From Petrolisthes cinctipes (taxonomy: Eukaryota; Arthropoda; Malacostraca; Decapoda; Porcellanidae), in assembly GCA_033782935.1 (NCBI GenBank), contig JAWQEG010000074.1:372001-436000 (forward strand): 64,000 nucleotides of DNA, read 5' to 3'. This document shows, piece by piece, positions 14,379 through 25,575 of the stretch (position 1 is its first letter; each line of letters starts with the position of its first letter). The position numbers and the translations under genes were made by a program. Under the pieces are notes generated by a model. It did no database searches. It saw only the letters and a program-made list of their open reading frames with translations, and had not been told where the DNA came from.

Positions 14379-15262
14379 CCTTGTTTCTCTTTCTTTCTCT
14401 CTCTCTCTTGCTTCTCAGTACACACACACACACACACACACACACATATTATCAGGTTTGGTATAAAGCCGTGACATTGCATATTATCAGTTTACGTCTG
14501 CCAGTAAGAATTCATATAACTAGAACATCAGATTTAGTACAGCAGGGATGTATACAACACCTCGGTGTAACCACATGTTTACTGTCAATACAACTGTTAG
14601 TAGAATCCGACTCCGACCACAGATGTTTCATAATTACGACTACGATGCCGACTATGTCTCCAACTGAATTAATAATCAAAATATTTCTTTATAGATTTAC
14701 TCATACATATTATTACCTGATGTTTAATTCATATGAATTTTACCGACTCTGAATCCAACCCAAAACTTAAATATCCATAGCTCCATGGCTCTTCATTTCA
14801 GTATATATTAAGATGAGAGTTTCAGACAAACTGGTTTTAACATTTAATACTCGAATGAATTATTTTTCTTTGGCATGTAAGGTTATATTAATTAATCAAA
14901 TTGACTAACAATCCTTACAGTGATAACTGAACACACAATCATACTTTTGGGGTTATGACATATAGGGCACCTCCCTCTTGTGGTCTGTCACTGAACGTCT
15001 CATTACCTATTAACAAAATATACCACTGGTAGTATGGCTACCGTGTCAATATTACTGAAAGAACAATAAATATTTTCTTACTGGCAGACGCAAACTGAAA
15101 TAATTATAAGGTGATAATGATATTATTTTGACACGGTTTTCAATGTTAGATAAACGCATATATAACAACATATCATATACAACGTCACGGCTTTATACCA
15201 AAAATGATAATGTGTGTGCGTGTGTGTACTGAGAAGCAAGATATAAAGAGAGAGAAACGAGG
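14379..15262. repeat. Foldback element, 0.88 kb
   Basis: Left arm 14379-14512 and right arm about 15070-15262 are inverted copies differing by indels. Shared segments are GCTTCTCAGTACACACAC, GGTATAAAGCCGTGAC and GTCTGCCAGTAAGAA (reverse complements at 15230, 15190 and 15080). The arms contain a CA/TG repeat of different lengths. The loop has no convincing coding frame. Confidence 0.65.
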
Positions 15263-15323
15263 TGCTAAAGTGATGATATCTTTTCCAATTACTTCATATT
15301 AACTAATAGAAACATATCCTAGT

Positions 15324-15600
15324 ATGATAATAATAATAATAATTATTATTATAATAATAATAATAATAATAATTTATTATTATAATAATAATAATAATAA
15401 TAATAATAATTATTATTATTATTATTATTATTATTGTATTGCAAATTTAAATATTCCCAATATTTATAATAATATTAATAATAATGATAATAATTATTAT
15501 TACTACTATTAATATTATTATTGTTATTGTTATTATCATAGATTAAAATCAACAACAAAAACTATATAATAATAATAATAATAATAATAGTAATAATAAA
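15324..15600. repeat. Compound (AAT)n/(ATT)n microsatellite
   Basis: Alternating runs of AAT and its complement ATT, so the tract can fold on itself. Asn/Tyr/Ile-rich open frames here are artefacts. Confidence 0.95.
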
Positions 15601-16102
15601 ATGCACCACTTCATCAATTAGTTCAATGATCAGCACTTTATGTTTTACTGCTAATGCTTTGCAAAAGAATTAAGGTAACTGTTGTTCTGCTGCTATCAGA
15701 CTATGAAAATATGACATGATTTTATATTGATTGAATATTCGTCAGTATGTTTAAAATAATTTTTCTGTTTCTCAGAAATCTGTAATCCACATAATTAATG
15801 AGGGAAGCGTTGTGTATTTATTTAATAATCACTGATCCAGTAGTGTCCGTGATAGAAGTATTAGATTATCATTATGTTAACCTGCCTGATACATACAGAT
15901 ATGAGATCTGCTATACAGTAAAATTAAAGTCTTGTAACACGAATATATTATCTAAACATGATAAAACAATATTATGTATTAGAATTAACATTTAAGAATA
16001 TCATAACTCGTTTTAAATTGCTTTATTTAACAGTGTGCTTATCTATTCATATCAAATTGTTCGTGTTCTTTAAGGATGGAACAAGAGAAGTGGTTTGTAG
16101 AT
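15601..16102. other. No recognised feature
   Basis: AT-rich; the open frame at 15798-15995 (plus) has no similarity that I recognise. Confidence 0.4.
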
Positions 16103-16549
16103 TCAGCTGAATTTGCCATAATATGGGGCAGTAAGGTAGATATGATGAAGTACTGAATCCATCTTTATAGAACCCAATCCAATAACAGAAGACCAATTAT
16201 TTCTTGTACGTGGTAAGTGACATATTCCATCAATAGGTATGTTTGGTGTTGCAGCTAGTTTTAAATCGTGTAAATATTCTGACGAGACACTGTTTCGTTT
16301 TCTGGTGTCAATGGTCATATGTCTCCCACAGTATTGCCTGGTCTCTAGCGTGCCTTCATCATGCCAACGTCTTATCCAGCGGTACACAGTTGAGACGCTA
16401 GCACCAGTGTACCTGGAAATTCTCCTGGCTGACGTACCATTCAGCCACATCCATACCATCACTAGGCGATCTGCCATGGCGGTCCGGCTATGAGCATTCC
16501 TCACATCCATAATATTTCTGTCAAAACGGATGTCAAGATTTTTTTTCAT
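16103..16549 (-). pseudogene. Tc1-like transposase N-terminus (helix-turn-helix relic)
   Basis: The minus strand encodes about 148 residues. Residues 20-70 form a homeodomain-like helix-turn-helix: MADRLVMVWMWLNGTSARRI, then SRYTGASVSTVYRWIRRWHD and EGTLETRQYCGR. This is the paired-type DNA-binding region of Tc1/IS630-like transposases. The rest, including SEYLHDLKLAATPNIPIDGI, fits the linker, but no DDE catalytic domain follows. No terminal inverted repeats were found. It is a 5' relic. Confidence 0.7.
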
Positions 16550-17545
16550 AACATCTTCTTATATATAAAAAAGAGAGAAAAACAAAAAAAACATCCTGAA
16601 GAACTATCTTCACGTATGAAGATAATGATTAATTACTTAGCCGGGCACACAATTAACCATCTTGCTGCCGTATAATTAAGCTCTTTTTCTCCTCAGCTAA
16701 AATGATGTGTAACTCCTTGCTTTTAAACGAAAACTATAATCCAAGCTAGATTAACATAACTAGAGGGAGTGAGGGGTATGCTTGCTGCAATTCGAAATAC
16801 AGGTCAAGAGAAATCCCTCATTTCATTATACCACTATTTGACCGTGTAGCGTTTGAGGGCACAGCAAATTAAACTCTGCACACACACACACACACACACC
16901 TAACCTCAGGATGATTTTTTTATCTAAGACCTGATTATTCGAGTATCTTGGTTTTGAACAATATTGGAAAGCCATACGAAAATAAACAATATGAGAAGGC
17001 TTGCCCTCTATATAAAATAAGACTACATTGCATGGCAATGAAAAACATGTGCAAAAGCGAAGGTGTAACCTTTAATCTAAAACGTTTTTTTCAGATGTAT
17101 CATTAAGGAGATACCGGAACAGACCACAGTTCACGGAGAAGCTTTTATCTCCATGATTTTTTTTTTTTTTTTCATGAAGATGATAGCTTTTCATAGAACT
17201 CACAATGAAACCTGTTTGAGAACTCAACCATACACTTATCCAATTAACTCTTTCACTCTTTTCCGCCTTGCACTCGTTCTTTTCCTTCATTAGGGGGTGT
17301 AGTAAAATGTCGAAACTAACAACAAGTCTGGAGCACCGCGGGTGTAGCGTTCATTCAACAGCACAGTTTTTAAATTTGTGCGATCCCTAAAAAGCTAATT
17401 TCGGGGTGGCAATAGTGATAGTGTAAGGCTGTAAACCAAGGGACTGCCACAGCCCTACCAGCCATCACCAGTCAATTTTACTCGAACAGTAATGGAGGAA
17501 GGACATATTTTCATCACTCTACTTTTCCTGTAATTACCATATATG
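16550..17545. other. No recognised feature
   Basis: Contains a short CA repeat near 16880 and a T14 run near 17157. Open frames are short and unrecognised. Confidence 0.4.
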
Positions 17546-17547
17546 TA

Positions 17548-17824
17548 CAGTTGCGGAAACATATTCTGCCCCACATTTTTTTGGCATGTGCAGATATCTG
17601 GCAATTCTCTCTGATTATACAGCAGCTCATACGAACCCCAGTGACTGAACCACCAATGAACTCCAGTCACGAAGAGAGTGTGTAATATCATTGAAAATAC
17701 TGAATATGATTTGTGACCTGGTTCAGTCATTGAGGTTCGTATGAGTTGCTGTCTATTCAGAGAGAGTTGCCAGATATCTCCACATGCCAAAAAAAATGTG
17801 GGGCAGAATATGCTTCAGCAACTG
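17548..17824. mobile_element. 277-bp palindromic MITE, TA-flanked
   Basis: The left end CAGTTGCGGAAACATATTCT is the near-complement of the right end AGAATATGCTTCAGCAACTG. Inner arms share CCCCACATTTTTTTGGCATG, GATATCTGGCAA and CTCATACGAACC. TA lies at both boundaries (17546-17547, 17825-17826). No coding frame. Confidence 0.75.
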
Positions 17825-18130
17825 TACGTAAAAACGAGAGTGACATTATATTTCATATTGTTGTTTCATATTGACATGTTTTATAACGAAATTTGAGTAT
17901 GAAAAAGTACTTAGACATATGGGAGGCAGTGGCAGAGTCGATAAAGTGTCGTATGAGGTTTTTTCAGAGGTGATCTGATGGGTTTAGCTGTTCGTCATTT
18001 ACCCTGGCTATGTCGACACGTCAAGAAAATACCCCCTACATCACGTCAACTCACAACATAGAAGATGCCTGACCATATTCTAAGATGCTGTGAATGACTG
18101 TGTAGCAGCCTTCTCCTGATATTGACGAGT

Positions 18131-18171
18131 ATAAATAAGGTGTCGTCATCTAGTGTGGCAGAAGAGAAGCT

Positions 18172-18224
<53 letters not shown>

Positions 18225-18241
18225 CGACACCTTATTTATAT
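18131..18241. repeat. Short hairpin around an (AT)n tract
   Basis: The 20-base sequence TATAAATAAGGTGTCGTCAT at 18131 has its exact reverse complement ending at 18241. About 50 bp of AT repeat (18174-18222) lie inside, next to the right arm. It could be the collapsed remnant of a palindromic MITE whose loop has been overtaken by the microsatellite. Confidence 0.7.
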
Positions 18242-19200
18242 ATTCCATCCGCCCTCCCATCGGGGATATTGCATCACTACTTAACACCAACACACATCCC
18301 CATATCCCTCGTTTCACCATACCCTCTCCCTTCCTTCTATAGCTACACCTCGCTACGCCGTTTTTTCGCACCAAACATCGGAAATTGAGTTTTATATTTT
18401 ATATATTCTAGTATCTGTTGTATTTGAATTGATGTGGGAAACGTATGCATTTTTAGATAGACAATTTTGCTTACATAGCGTCCATATGGAGACTATAGGG
18501 AAGGTTAGTCGAGTTCATTCACTGACTCTGACCACGAGTAAACAAACCCAGTGCTGCCACATTTCGCCAAACACACCTCAGACTGGGGTCGCTACGACTG
18601 GAGGCAACTGTACACTTCGAGTGGCAGAGGTTGTGGGATGGTGTGTACCCCGATAATGAACAAGAAAAAAATGAGGGCATAGGGTTTATGGATCGCAAAC
18701 CTCGATCAATGCAGGTTCAATAATCTAATATTTAACATAACTAGTGAAATTGTTACCATGGCAAGATGTGACTACAGATGGCCAGATGAGTTATTGTCAA
18801 CTGAAATACAATAGGCAAGAAGCAGTGTTGTTGACTGGATGAAAAGTCGCGCATCATTCTTTCTACTCAGTCCTGTTCTTGTGTCCCTACATTGCATCCA
18901 CGACTCTTTGTCTAGACAGGCAAACGTGGCTAACTTTGGCCATGATTAAGGCCACTTTAGCAAAAAGCCTTATAATCATGCAGCTCAACTAACTATATGA
19001 CTACAAAGAATAAAAAAACAAATATAATGTAGGATTATTAGTGTTAGTTGTTAACGACCAGAGTTATTGGTGGAAGTGGAAATAATGAACAATGTTTGCG
19101 AAAGACGGAACCTTCTTCTCGAAAGATGGAAGAAAAAAGAAAGCTACAGCAGCAGCAATAATAATTGTCGTGATGGTAACTAATGTTTTTTGTTATTACT
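18242..19200. other. No recognised feature
   Basis: Short open frames only; no domain, repeat or terminal structure was recognised. Confidence 0.4.
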
Positions 19201-19204
19201 ATAA

Positions 19205-19320
19205 ATTTTAATAATAATACTTAAGAAAATAAAATTTTAATAATAATGTTAATAAAAATTATTATAATAATAATTATTGTTATGATTATTATTAATATAA
19301 TTATTAACATTATTATTTTA

Positions 19321-19350
<30 letters not shown>
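19205..19350. repeat. (ATT)n-rich microsatellite
   Basis: Imperfect AAT/ATT repeats running into a longer open frame (to 19647, plus) whose N-terminal Ile run is simply the repeat. The downstream residues match nothing I know. Confidence 0.9.
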
Positions 19351-19351
<1 letters not shown>

Positions 19352-20845
19352 TTTCTGCACTGATAACGATGCTCCAGATTTACTTATACAGTACTATACC
19401 CCTTTATTCACAATTGAGGACCTATATTGTTTCTATTGTCTATAGCCCTCACATTACTCATTATAAAAGAAATTGCTTTTCTCTCACTTTGTCGAAACTC
19501 TGTAATTCTGTTTATCTTCTTGAATTCTCGCACTTGAGATGGCTTTTCCGAGATCTCTTTCAGCATGTTTTCTTTTCATCACGGCAAGCAGTACCGAGTA
19601 CACATTTCCGCTTCACATGGTATCAATTCACTTCTCTAAAGCAATAACAGAAGCTCTTTATTTTCCATATGTGAAAAGTGACGTTTCTGACACTATCTAA
19701 CATAATCCATCATCCCATTTACTCTGACTCATCCTACCCTAATGCAATGTGTCTCGGAGTATCGACTGAAATTTGAAATGGTTTTCGCTCTTTTTGACAA
19801 TTTCTTTACTTCAAAGTTTAGAATGTCTTGTTTGGTTCTTGAATCTTACACTCACCTTAAGCACTAAGAAGAAAAAACTATTTCAACTGCAGCACAACTT
19901 CATGTAGCAGATGCAAACTATCATAAAAAATTGTAATTGTGGTATATTGTATGAACAATTACAGAAAACTTTACATCTTATGTTCTGATATGCCTAATGA
20001 GCACAATATGTATAGCTGCAAAACTAGAAAATGGAAAGTGAAATGTTGGATCAAGTAATGGAAAATGTATGTGGAAACGGAATGGAAATAGTGGCAACGG
20101 TTTATGAACAGTGAGAGCCAAGTTTCAGCAATCTTTTTGCTGATCCTAAAGGAAAAGATTGTAAAACGTTCAGTTAGTCATGCTTAAAACTCCTGAAGTC
20201 ATGTCGTCTGCTGCAGCCATAGAAGGCTATCCTAACCACTAAGCGCAGGCCACTCTCTCGCCCGGGCCTGGGCCTTTTTCATGCCTCTTGATCACAATGC
20301 AAACAACACATTTGATGGTCAATAGCGTGTAAACCACTTATGCTACATGAATAAATGGTACATGAGATTGAAGTACAAACTTTTAGCTGTCTCCTGATAT
20401 ATTTGCGAAGACGAGATGGACATCTGTAGAATGGGTAGCCAGCTCAGGATGATCACAATTCAAAATTCACTTTTAAACTTTCCTGACAATTATAAATACG
20501 TTTTCACGCTCTGATTTCGTAAAAAAAACGTGTCTGAATCATATTTTTCAACACAGCAATATGATATATACATATAACATAACTGTAGTTTATACGTACA
20601 TATATGGTAATTAATGCAAAAGTGGAGTACTGAAAATACAATTTCACAATCTCACACATATTCCTACACTGGTTATCAGTGGCTAGGGGGAGTCCTAAAG
20701 CACACACACCCCCTGTTGGAAGCCTAATTAAGCATGTCAGGGGGTGCACAAATTTAAAAACTGCGCCATCGACTTATGTCGTCACTTGTGGTTACCCACA
20801 CATGTTGGTGGTGGTGACTTATGTTGTCACCCACGGTTTAAGGGT
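19351..20845. other. No recognised gene; short direct repeat near its end
   Basis: No coding region recognised. Near 20768-20840 the phrase ACTTATG(T)TGTCAC..GTGG occurs twice about 50 bp apart. Confidence 0.4.
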
Positions 20846-21060
20846 TAAGTTGGCAGATCTGTCATCCAGATTAACAAGGGCTGTATGAATGGCTGAGAAA
20901 GGTTTCTGGTCACTCCCATCAAACGGGAGTTCGAAGGACAAGAAGGAAAAGAGGTAACAGAAGAAGAGAAGGGAGGGGGAGGACACACACACACACTCTT
21001 TTGTACAGCTATGTCGACTCAATTACCATTAAAAAGTAAATTGTCGTTACTGCCCTTCTC
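20846..21060 (+). repeat. Dispersed repeat family R, copy A
   Basis: Shares AAGTTGGCAGATCTGTC, AACAAGGGCTGTATG, a G/A-rich block with CACACACA, and TCAATTACCATT with copy B (26690-26950, opposite orientation). Part of the 3' region is shared with copy C (31741-31909). This copy lacks the distal CCCAGTTCACACTAGCCC end. No coding capacity. Confidence 0.6.
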
Positions 21061-21155
21061 ATGTAAGATGACCTCAAAGTGCCTTTTTCGAGTTAATGTA
21101 ATTCGGAGACTTAACACGTTACGTTCCTAAAAAGATATTTTCTTAATCATTGGTA

Positions 21156-21317
21156 AGGTCGGCGGCAGAAGTCCTGTCGCCTCACCTGCTTCACTGATAC
21201 ACGTAGTGTTCATGGACTCGAGAAATACGCACGTTTTCTACACCTAATAATTTCGAGTCTATGAACATCGCGTGCCTCGGTGAAGCAAGTGAGGCGACAG
21301 GACTTTTGCCGCCGACA
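21156..21317. mobile_element. Palindromic MITE, Tc1/mariner type (copy 2)
   Basis: Same family as 13811-13974: arms containing GGCGGCAGAAGTCCTGTCGC and its complement, CACCTGCTTCAC, GTTCATGGACTCGAGAAAT, and the shared centre. TA lies at both edges. Immediately followed by the CR1-type LINE. Confidence 0.75.
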
Positions 21318-21746
21318 GTACTTATAGTATGATCATCTAAATGGGAGGAAAGTTAGAAAGAATTAGAGTAAAAGTCCAGAGGAGAAGTAATAAAGGAAGA
21401 ATATATAGTTTCATTAGAGTGTACTACAGCAATTGCAGGAGTCTGTGCAACAAAGTAGACTGGTTAAAGGTCATAGCTAGTACAGAGAAAATTGACATTA
21501 TAGCGCTAAGCGAAACGTAGATGAAATTAAGTGAGAAGAACTTTAAATTAACGGGGATAACTTATTCAATGCTGACCGCAGACAGAGAAGGGAAGGGGTA
21601 ATAGCAATATACTGTATTTTAAAGATAATATAAAATGTTGTGAGAAGGCAAATATTAAGACAAGGCCTGACACAGAATCACTATGGCTAGATATCAGGAA
21701 CGGCAGAGATTATCTAATTTTAGGAGTTATTTATAAACCACCTTAT

Positions 21747-22076
21747 TTGGACGGAGACAACAGTAACCTATTATGGGAGGAAATAAATGAAGCTTCGAGA
21801 AATAACAAGGTATGTATATTAGGAGACTTCAACTTTAGTAATATTAACTGGATGGATCAGATAGAAGACCACGAGTCAAATGAATTTCTAGAGACGAAAA
21901 AGGATAATTTCCTCCATCAGTTAGCACAAGAGCCAAGAAGGGGAGATAACATACTAGATCTTGTTTTGAGTAACCAAGAGAGTTTGATACACAGTCTGAG
22001 GATAGGAAATACTTTAAGAACTAGCAACCACTGTGCAGTAACATTTCCAATAAAGGGTAGCGAAAGAGTTACATAA
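21747..22076 (+). pseudogene. CR1-type endonuclease fragment
   Basis: An open stretch of 109 codons includes NNKVCILGDFNFSNINWMD (GDFN catalytic loop), NILDLVLSNQESLI and LRTSNHCAVTF. The last motif is normally SDHC; the Asp is replaced by Asn, removing a catalytic residue. It has no genuine start, being an internal part of ORF2. Confidence 0.75.
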
Positions 22077-23004
22077 AATCCAATAACTGTGCCAAATTTT
22101 CGTTTAGCAAACCTCAAAGGATTTATGGAATATCTGAGAAACATTGCATACAATGAGTGGATCATTGGAGGCATGTCCCCAGGGAAGGAGTTAGCAGAGG
22201 ATCTGTCAGGTAGGAGAAATCATACACAGCTTCCAGGTGATGCCACGGAAATGGATCACAGTTATAATTAGTTTACCGATATATTACACAAAGCACAACA
22301 GTTGTATATACCAAACAGACAATTTTGGAAAAGTATAAATTAACCCAGATGGTTCACTAATAGAATAGGATATTTAATTGGCCAGGAAATGGGTATTAAT
22401 AAAAGGATTATAAGAGGAGAAGACCATCTAAGAAGCCAAATCTGGGGTATCAAGAGACGGATTAAGAGGAAAATTTGATAGACCAAGAGATGTGATGAGA
22501 TAAAGATAACTGGAGGGTCTAACGTAAACCTGAAAGCATTTTACCAGTCATACCAGAGAAAGGCTAAGGAAAATGTATGACCCCTAAAATCAACAGAGTA
22601 CTAGCGGTGAGAAACAAATGTACGACATGTTCAATGAAATTATTACATCGGTATTCATTTCAGAAAATCTAGCAGATATGCCATCAGCACAAACTGTCGA
22701 TAGTGGTAGCAATGACACTGTCCTAAGCGTAGTGGACATCAACATAAATGATGTATTACAAGAGATAAATAGACCAAATGCACTGAAAATGGAGACGTAC
22801 CATGAGGTCGGAAACTTGCAAATATACAGTAGTTCCCATATTTAAAAAGGAGATAGATCAGTGACGTCATATTACTGCCCAATTAGCCTAACATCAACCA
22901 GAATCCATAATAGTGAACAGGATTAAAGGGCTCTTAGAAAGCCATAGATTATTTAAAGACTCACAGTATGGGTTCATGAAAGGTACAGTCATGGCACATA
23001 GTCC

Positions 23005-23391
23005 TTGAACAGACTTCTCCTTACTTCAGGTGAAGGACTATGTGACACGACTGTACATCTTGCCACACAAATCTGTTCACATTTTGTCTCGAAAGTGTAC
23101 GAGGCTGTAGATAGCAATAATATCAACGATATATTATATTTAGACTTTAGCAAAGCCTTTAACAGAATACCGCACGAGAGGCTGATTAGGAAGGTAGAAG
23201 CTCATGGTATTGGAGGCAACGTTTTACGATGCATTAAGTCATGGCTTACAGGGAGGCAGCAAAGAGTAAACGGAGTAAACCGGAGTGGGCCCCTGTCTCC
23301 AGTGGAGTTCCTCGGTGTAGTTGCAGACGACACAAACATTGGCATAGAGTTATTAACTCGTAGGAAATTCCGCAAACGTAGCAGTTTATGA
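23005..23391 (+). pseudogene. CR1-type reverse transcriptase fragment
   Basis: Encodes LYLDFSKAFNRIPHERLIRK (motif with the first palm aspartate), then VEAHGIGGNVLRCIKSWLTG and RQQRVNGVNRSGPLSPVEFL. It then jumps to GVVADDTNIG, so the segment containing SGVPQGSVLGP is deleted. The N-terminal ~30 residues are out of frame. It is non-functional. Confidence 0.75.
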
Positions 23392-24035
23392 ATTAGATGA
23401 CATGGATATAAGTCAATCGATATGTAAAATTGATCTGGGAGATAAGATTAGTAAGGATATAAAACCCAGGCAACAATGCATACATGTCAGGAACTAAGCA
23501 AATAGAATACTAGGCTTCATATCATGAAGCGTTAATAATCAAACGGATAAGGTTATTCTGCAGCTGTAGCCCACTTAGCTTTAGTTTGACCGCACTTGGA
23601 CTGGTGCCTATTTTACAGGATGGATATCAATTTGTTAGAGAGCGTACAGAGATGGATGACTAAAATTATTCATAACCTTAGAAATCTCTCATATGAAGAT
23701 AGACTTAAAAGGCTGAACCTGCACTCGCTTGAAAGTGGCAGGGTGAGAGGTAATATGATATAAGTATTTAAATGGATGAACGAGTTTAACTTAGGAGACC
23801 TAAGGAAGGTAATAAGAGTAAGTAGTTAAGATAGAACAAGCTTAAATGGATTCAAACTAGAAAATACCGTTTTATACACGAAAGAGGAAAATTTTGGTTT
23901 GGGAATACAGTAGTAGATGAGTGGAACAAGCCTCCAAGAGAAATAATTAATGAAAAAACACTGAATGGATTTAAAAATAGCTCGGGCAGATACATGGACT
24001 CAAAGGGATCAGTCTAAATCAGAAGCTGCCAACAA

Positions 24036-24300
24036 CTTCTATCTAGCACAGTGGTAGAGTCTGTGGCTGCAATTCTGTGGCCCAGCTTTCGATCCTTGCT
24101 CGGGACACGATAAAAATGCCACTGATGCCAGAGGTTACCACCCCTGTGAGCAGGGGGCGGGGGGTTTGAGTCAGCTGTCTAAGGTCTTCCTGCTTACACA
24201 GCCATAGCCGAAGCTGACTCGGGTCTCACGTGGGTGGAAAGGTCTCTCGGCCACTCATCATCCTTGTGATGCGTGCTGTAGTTGTGTTTCACACACACAG
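24036..24300 (+). repeat. tRNA-derived SINE-like sequence
   Basis: TAGCACAGTGGTAGAG at 24044-24059 matches the A box of the tRNA-type RNA polymerase III promoter. GCTTTCGATCC at 24085-24095 resembles the B box (GGTTCGANTCC) at suitable spacing. A conserved-looking body follows, rich in GAGCAGGGGG and GTCTAAGGTCTTCCTGC, ending near a CA repeat. It directly follows the 3' region of the CR1-type LINE. A functional tRNA is excluded because the acceptor and T stems do not close. Confidence 0.55.
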
Positions 24301-24351
24301 TGTGTGCTACACTCTGTCCCATTGACTGCCACTCATTGGCGGACCTTTAAC

Positions 24352-25271
24352 TGTACACTCACGAGCACTAATTTCTGCTTAGGGTTTGGTCCTTCCTTCC
24401 ACCCGCTACCCTGGACAGAGGGAAGAGGGGGATCGGAGCTGGGAGAGAGAGTCTACCCCGCCTTCACCCCTCCCAACTTCCCCCACCTTCATCCTCTAGT
24501 TGTCAGTTAGTGATTAGCCATAAATTTCCCCTGGGTAAATGATGGCTCTTCTAAAACAGTATCGTAGTACACACTGTGAATGGCCAAGACGATCTCATGT
24601 CAGTCTCGCTTTATTTACCTTTGTAATATAGTCGCAAAGTCCCAGTCAAAAGGAAAGACAAGTAAAAAAAAAAAAAAAAAAAAAACCCTCTCTCTCTCAA
24701 GGTCAAGTAGAAGAGCAAGAAGGGAAATTAATCCATCGGATTCATATCACTGGAAACCATTGAAGAAATTAACTCTACGACAAGATATGCGGAAAGAGAT
24801 TTAAAACCAATAGTGACTTTTGGTAGAGCACAAAATAACGTAAACTCCATTCTTGGTAGCTAACAATTCTATCATCAGGCCTTCCTTTCAACACACACAC
24901 ACACACACAGATAGAGAGAGAGAGAGAGGGAGTGTGTGTGTGTGTGTGTGTTTTTTTTTACTTGTCTTTCCTTTTGACTGGGACTTTACGACTATATTAC
25001 AAAGGTAAATAAAGCGAGACTGACATGAGATCGTCTTGGCCATTCACAGTGTGTACTACGATACTGTTTTAGAAGAGCCATCATTTACCCAGGGGAAATT
25101 TATGGCTAATCACTAACTGACAACTAGAGGATGAAGGTGGGGGAAGTTGGGAGGGGTGAAGGCGGGGTAGACTCTCTCTCCCAGCTCCGATCCCCCTCTT
25201 CCCTCTGTCCAGGGTAGGGGGTGGAAGGGAGGACCAAACCCTGAGCAGAAATTAGTGCTCGTGAGTGTACA
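24352..25271. mobile_element. Foldback element with about 320-bp near-perfect arms
   Basis: 24352-24685 and 24951-25271 are almost perfect reverse complements, from CACTCACGAGCACTAATTTC at the outer edge to GACAAGTAAAAA at the inner edge. TA occurs at both outer boundaries (TGTA then CACTC; GAGTG then TACA). The loop of about 265 bp holds CA and GA repeats. No transposase is present. The low divergence between arms suggests youth or arm-to-arm gene conversion. Confidence 0.75.
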
Positions 25272-25355
25272 TACATGGACTTAGAGGGATGCTTCTGAAT
25301 CAGGAGTTGCCAAGAGCTGGGCCAACAGACATTCTGCAGTTTCCTATATTCTTAT
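25272..25355 (+). mobile_element. CR1-type LINE 3' terminus (second copy, short)
   Basis: CATGGACTTAGAGGGATGCT, then TGAATCAGGAGTTGCCAAGA and GCTGGGCCAACAGACATTCT, parallels 23996-24036 at the end of the longer CR1 copy and extends it to a TATTCTTATATTC tail. It begins exactly at the edge of the foldback. Confidence 0.6.
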
Positions 25356-25515
25356 ATTCATAAGTCAAACCTATAACCATAATAATTTATTATATTGTTT
25401 TGATATTTGTATACACTATAATCATGATTCACAATTTCTGTTCAGAATGTAAGATATTTTATCATTCAAAGACTTAAAACACTGACCAGATAACAAATAT
25501 CTTCATCATGTAACG

Positions 25516-25575
25516 ATTAAGCGTGTGTGTGAGCGTGTGTGTGACCGAGCGTGTGTGTGTGCGTGTGTGTGACCG
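25516..25575. repeat. GTGTGTGNGCGTGTGTGTGACCGAGC minisatellite
   Basis: About two copies of a unit of some 28 bp made of TG repeats with a GACCGAGC punctuation. Confidence 0.7.

Larger units (their letters stand above)
21340..24025 (+). mobile_element. CR1-type non-LTR retrotransposon (decayed)
   Basis: In order on the plus strand: endonuclease start (NCRSLCNKVDWLK near 21440), its core at 21747-22076, reverse-transcriptase pieces (QYGFMKGTVM near 22970; DILYLDFSKAFNRIPHERLI at 23130), the C-terminal block near 23650-23990 (RRMTKI-type residues, then NLHSLE, and NTVVDEWNKPPREIINEKTL). The order fits CR1-clade elements of arthropods. Dozens of stops, frameshifts and deletions occur; the FADD motif region is missing. 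No 5' UTR boundary or target duplication could be fixed. Confidence 0.75.

Noticed and set aside
14381..14752. 123-residue plus-strand open frame with a hydrophobic start
   Set aside because: It spans CT and CA repeats and one arm of a foldback; no domain and no support for a gene.
15324..15512. Asn/Tyr/Ile-rich open frame
   Set aside because: Translation of (AAT)n/(ATT)n simple sequence.
24044..24110. A functional tRNA gene
   Set aside because: A and B box-like motifs are present but no cloverleaf closes, and the body continues as a longer repeat.
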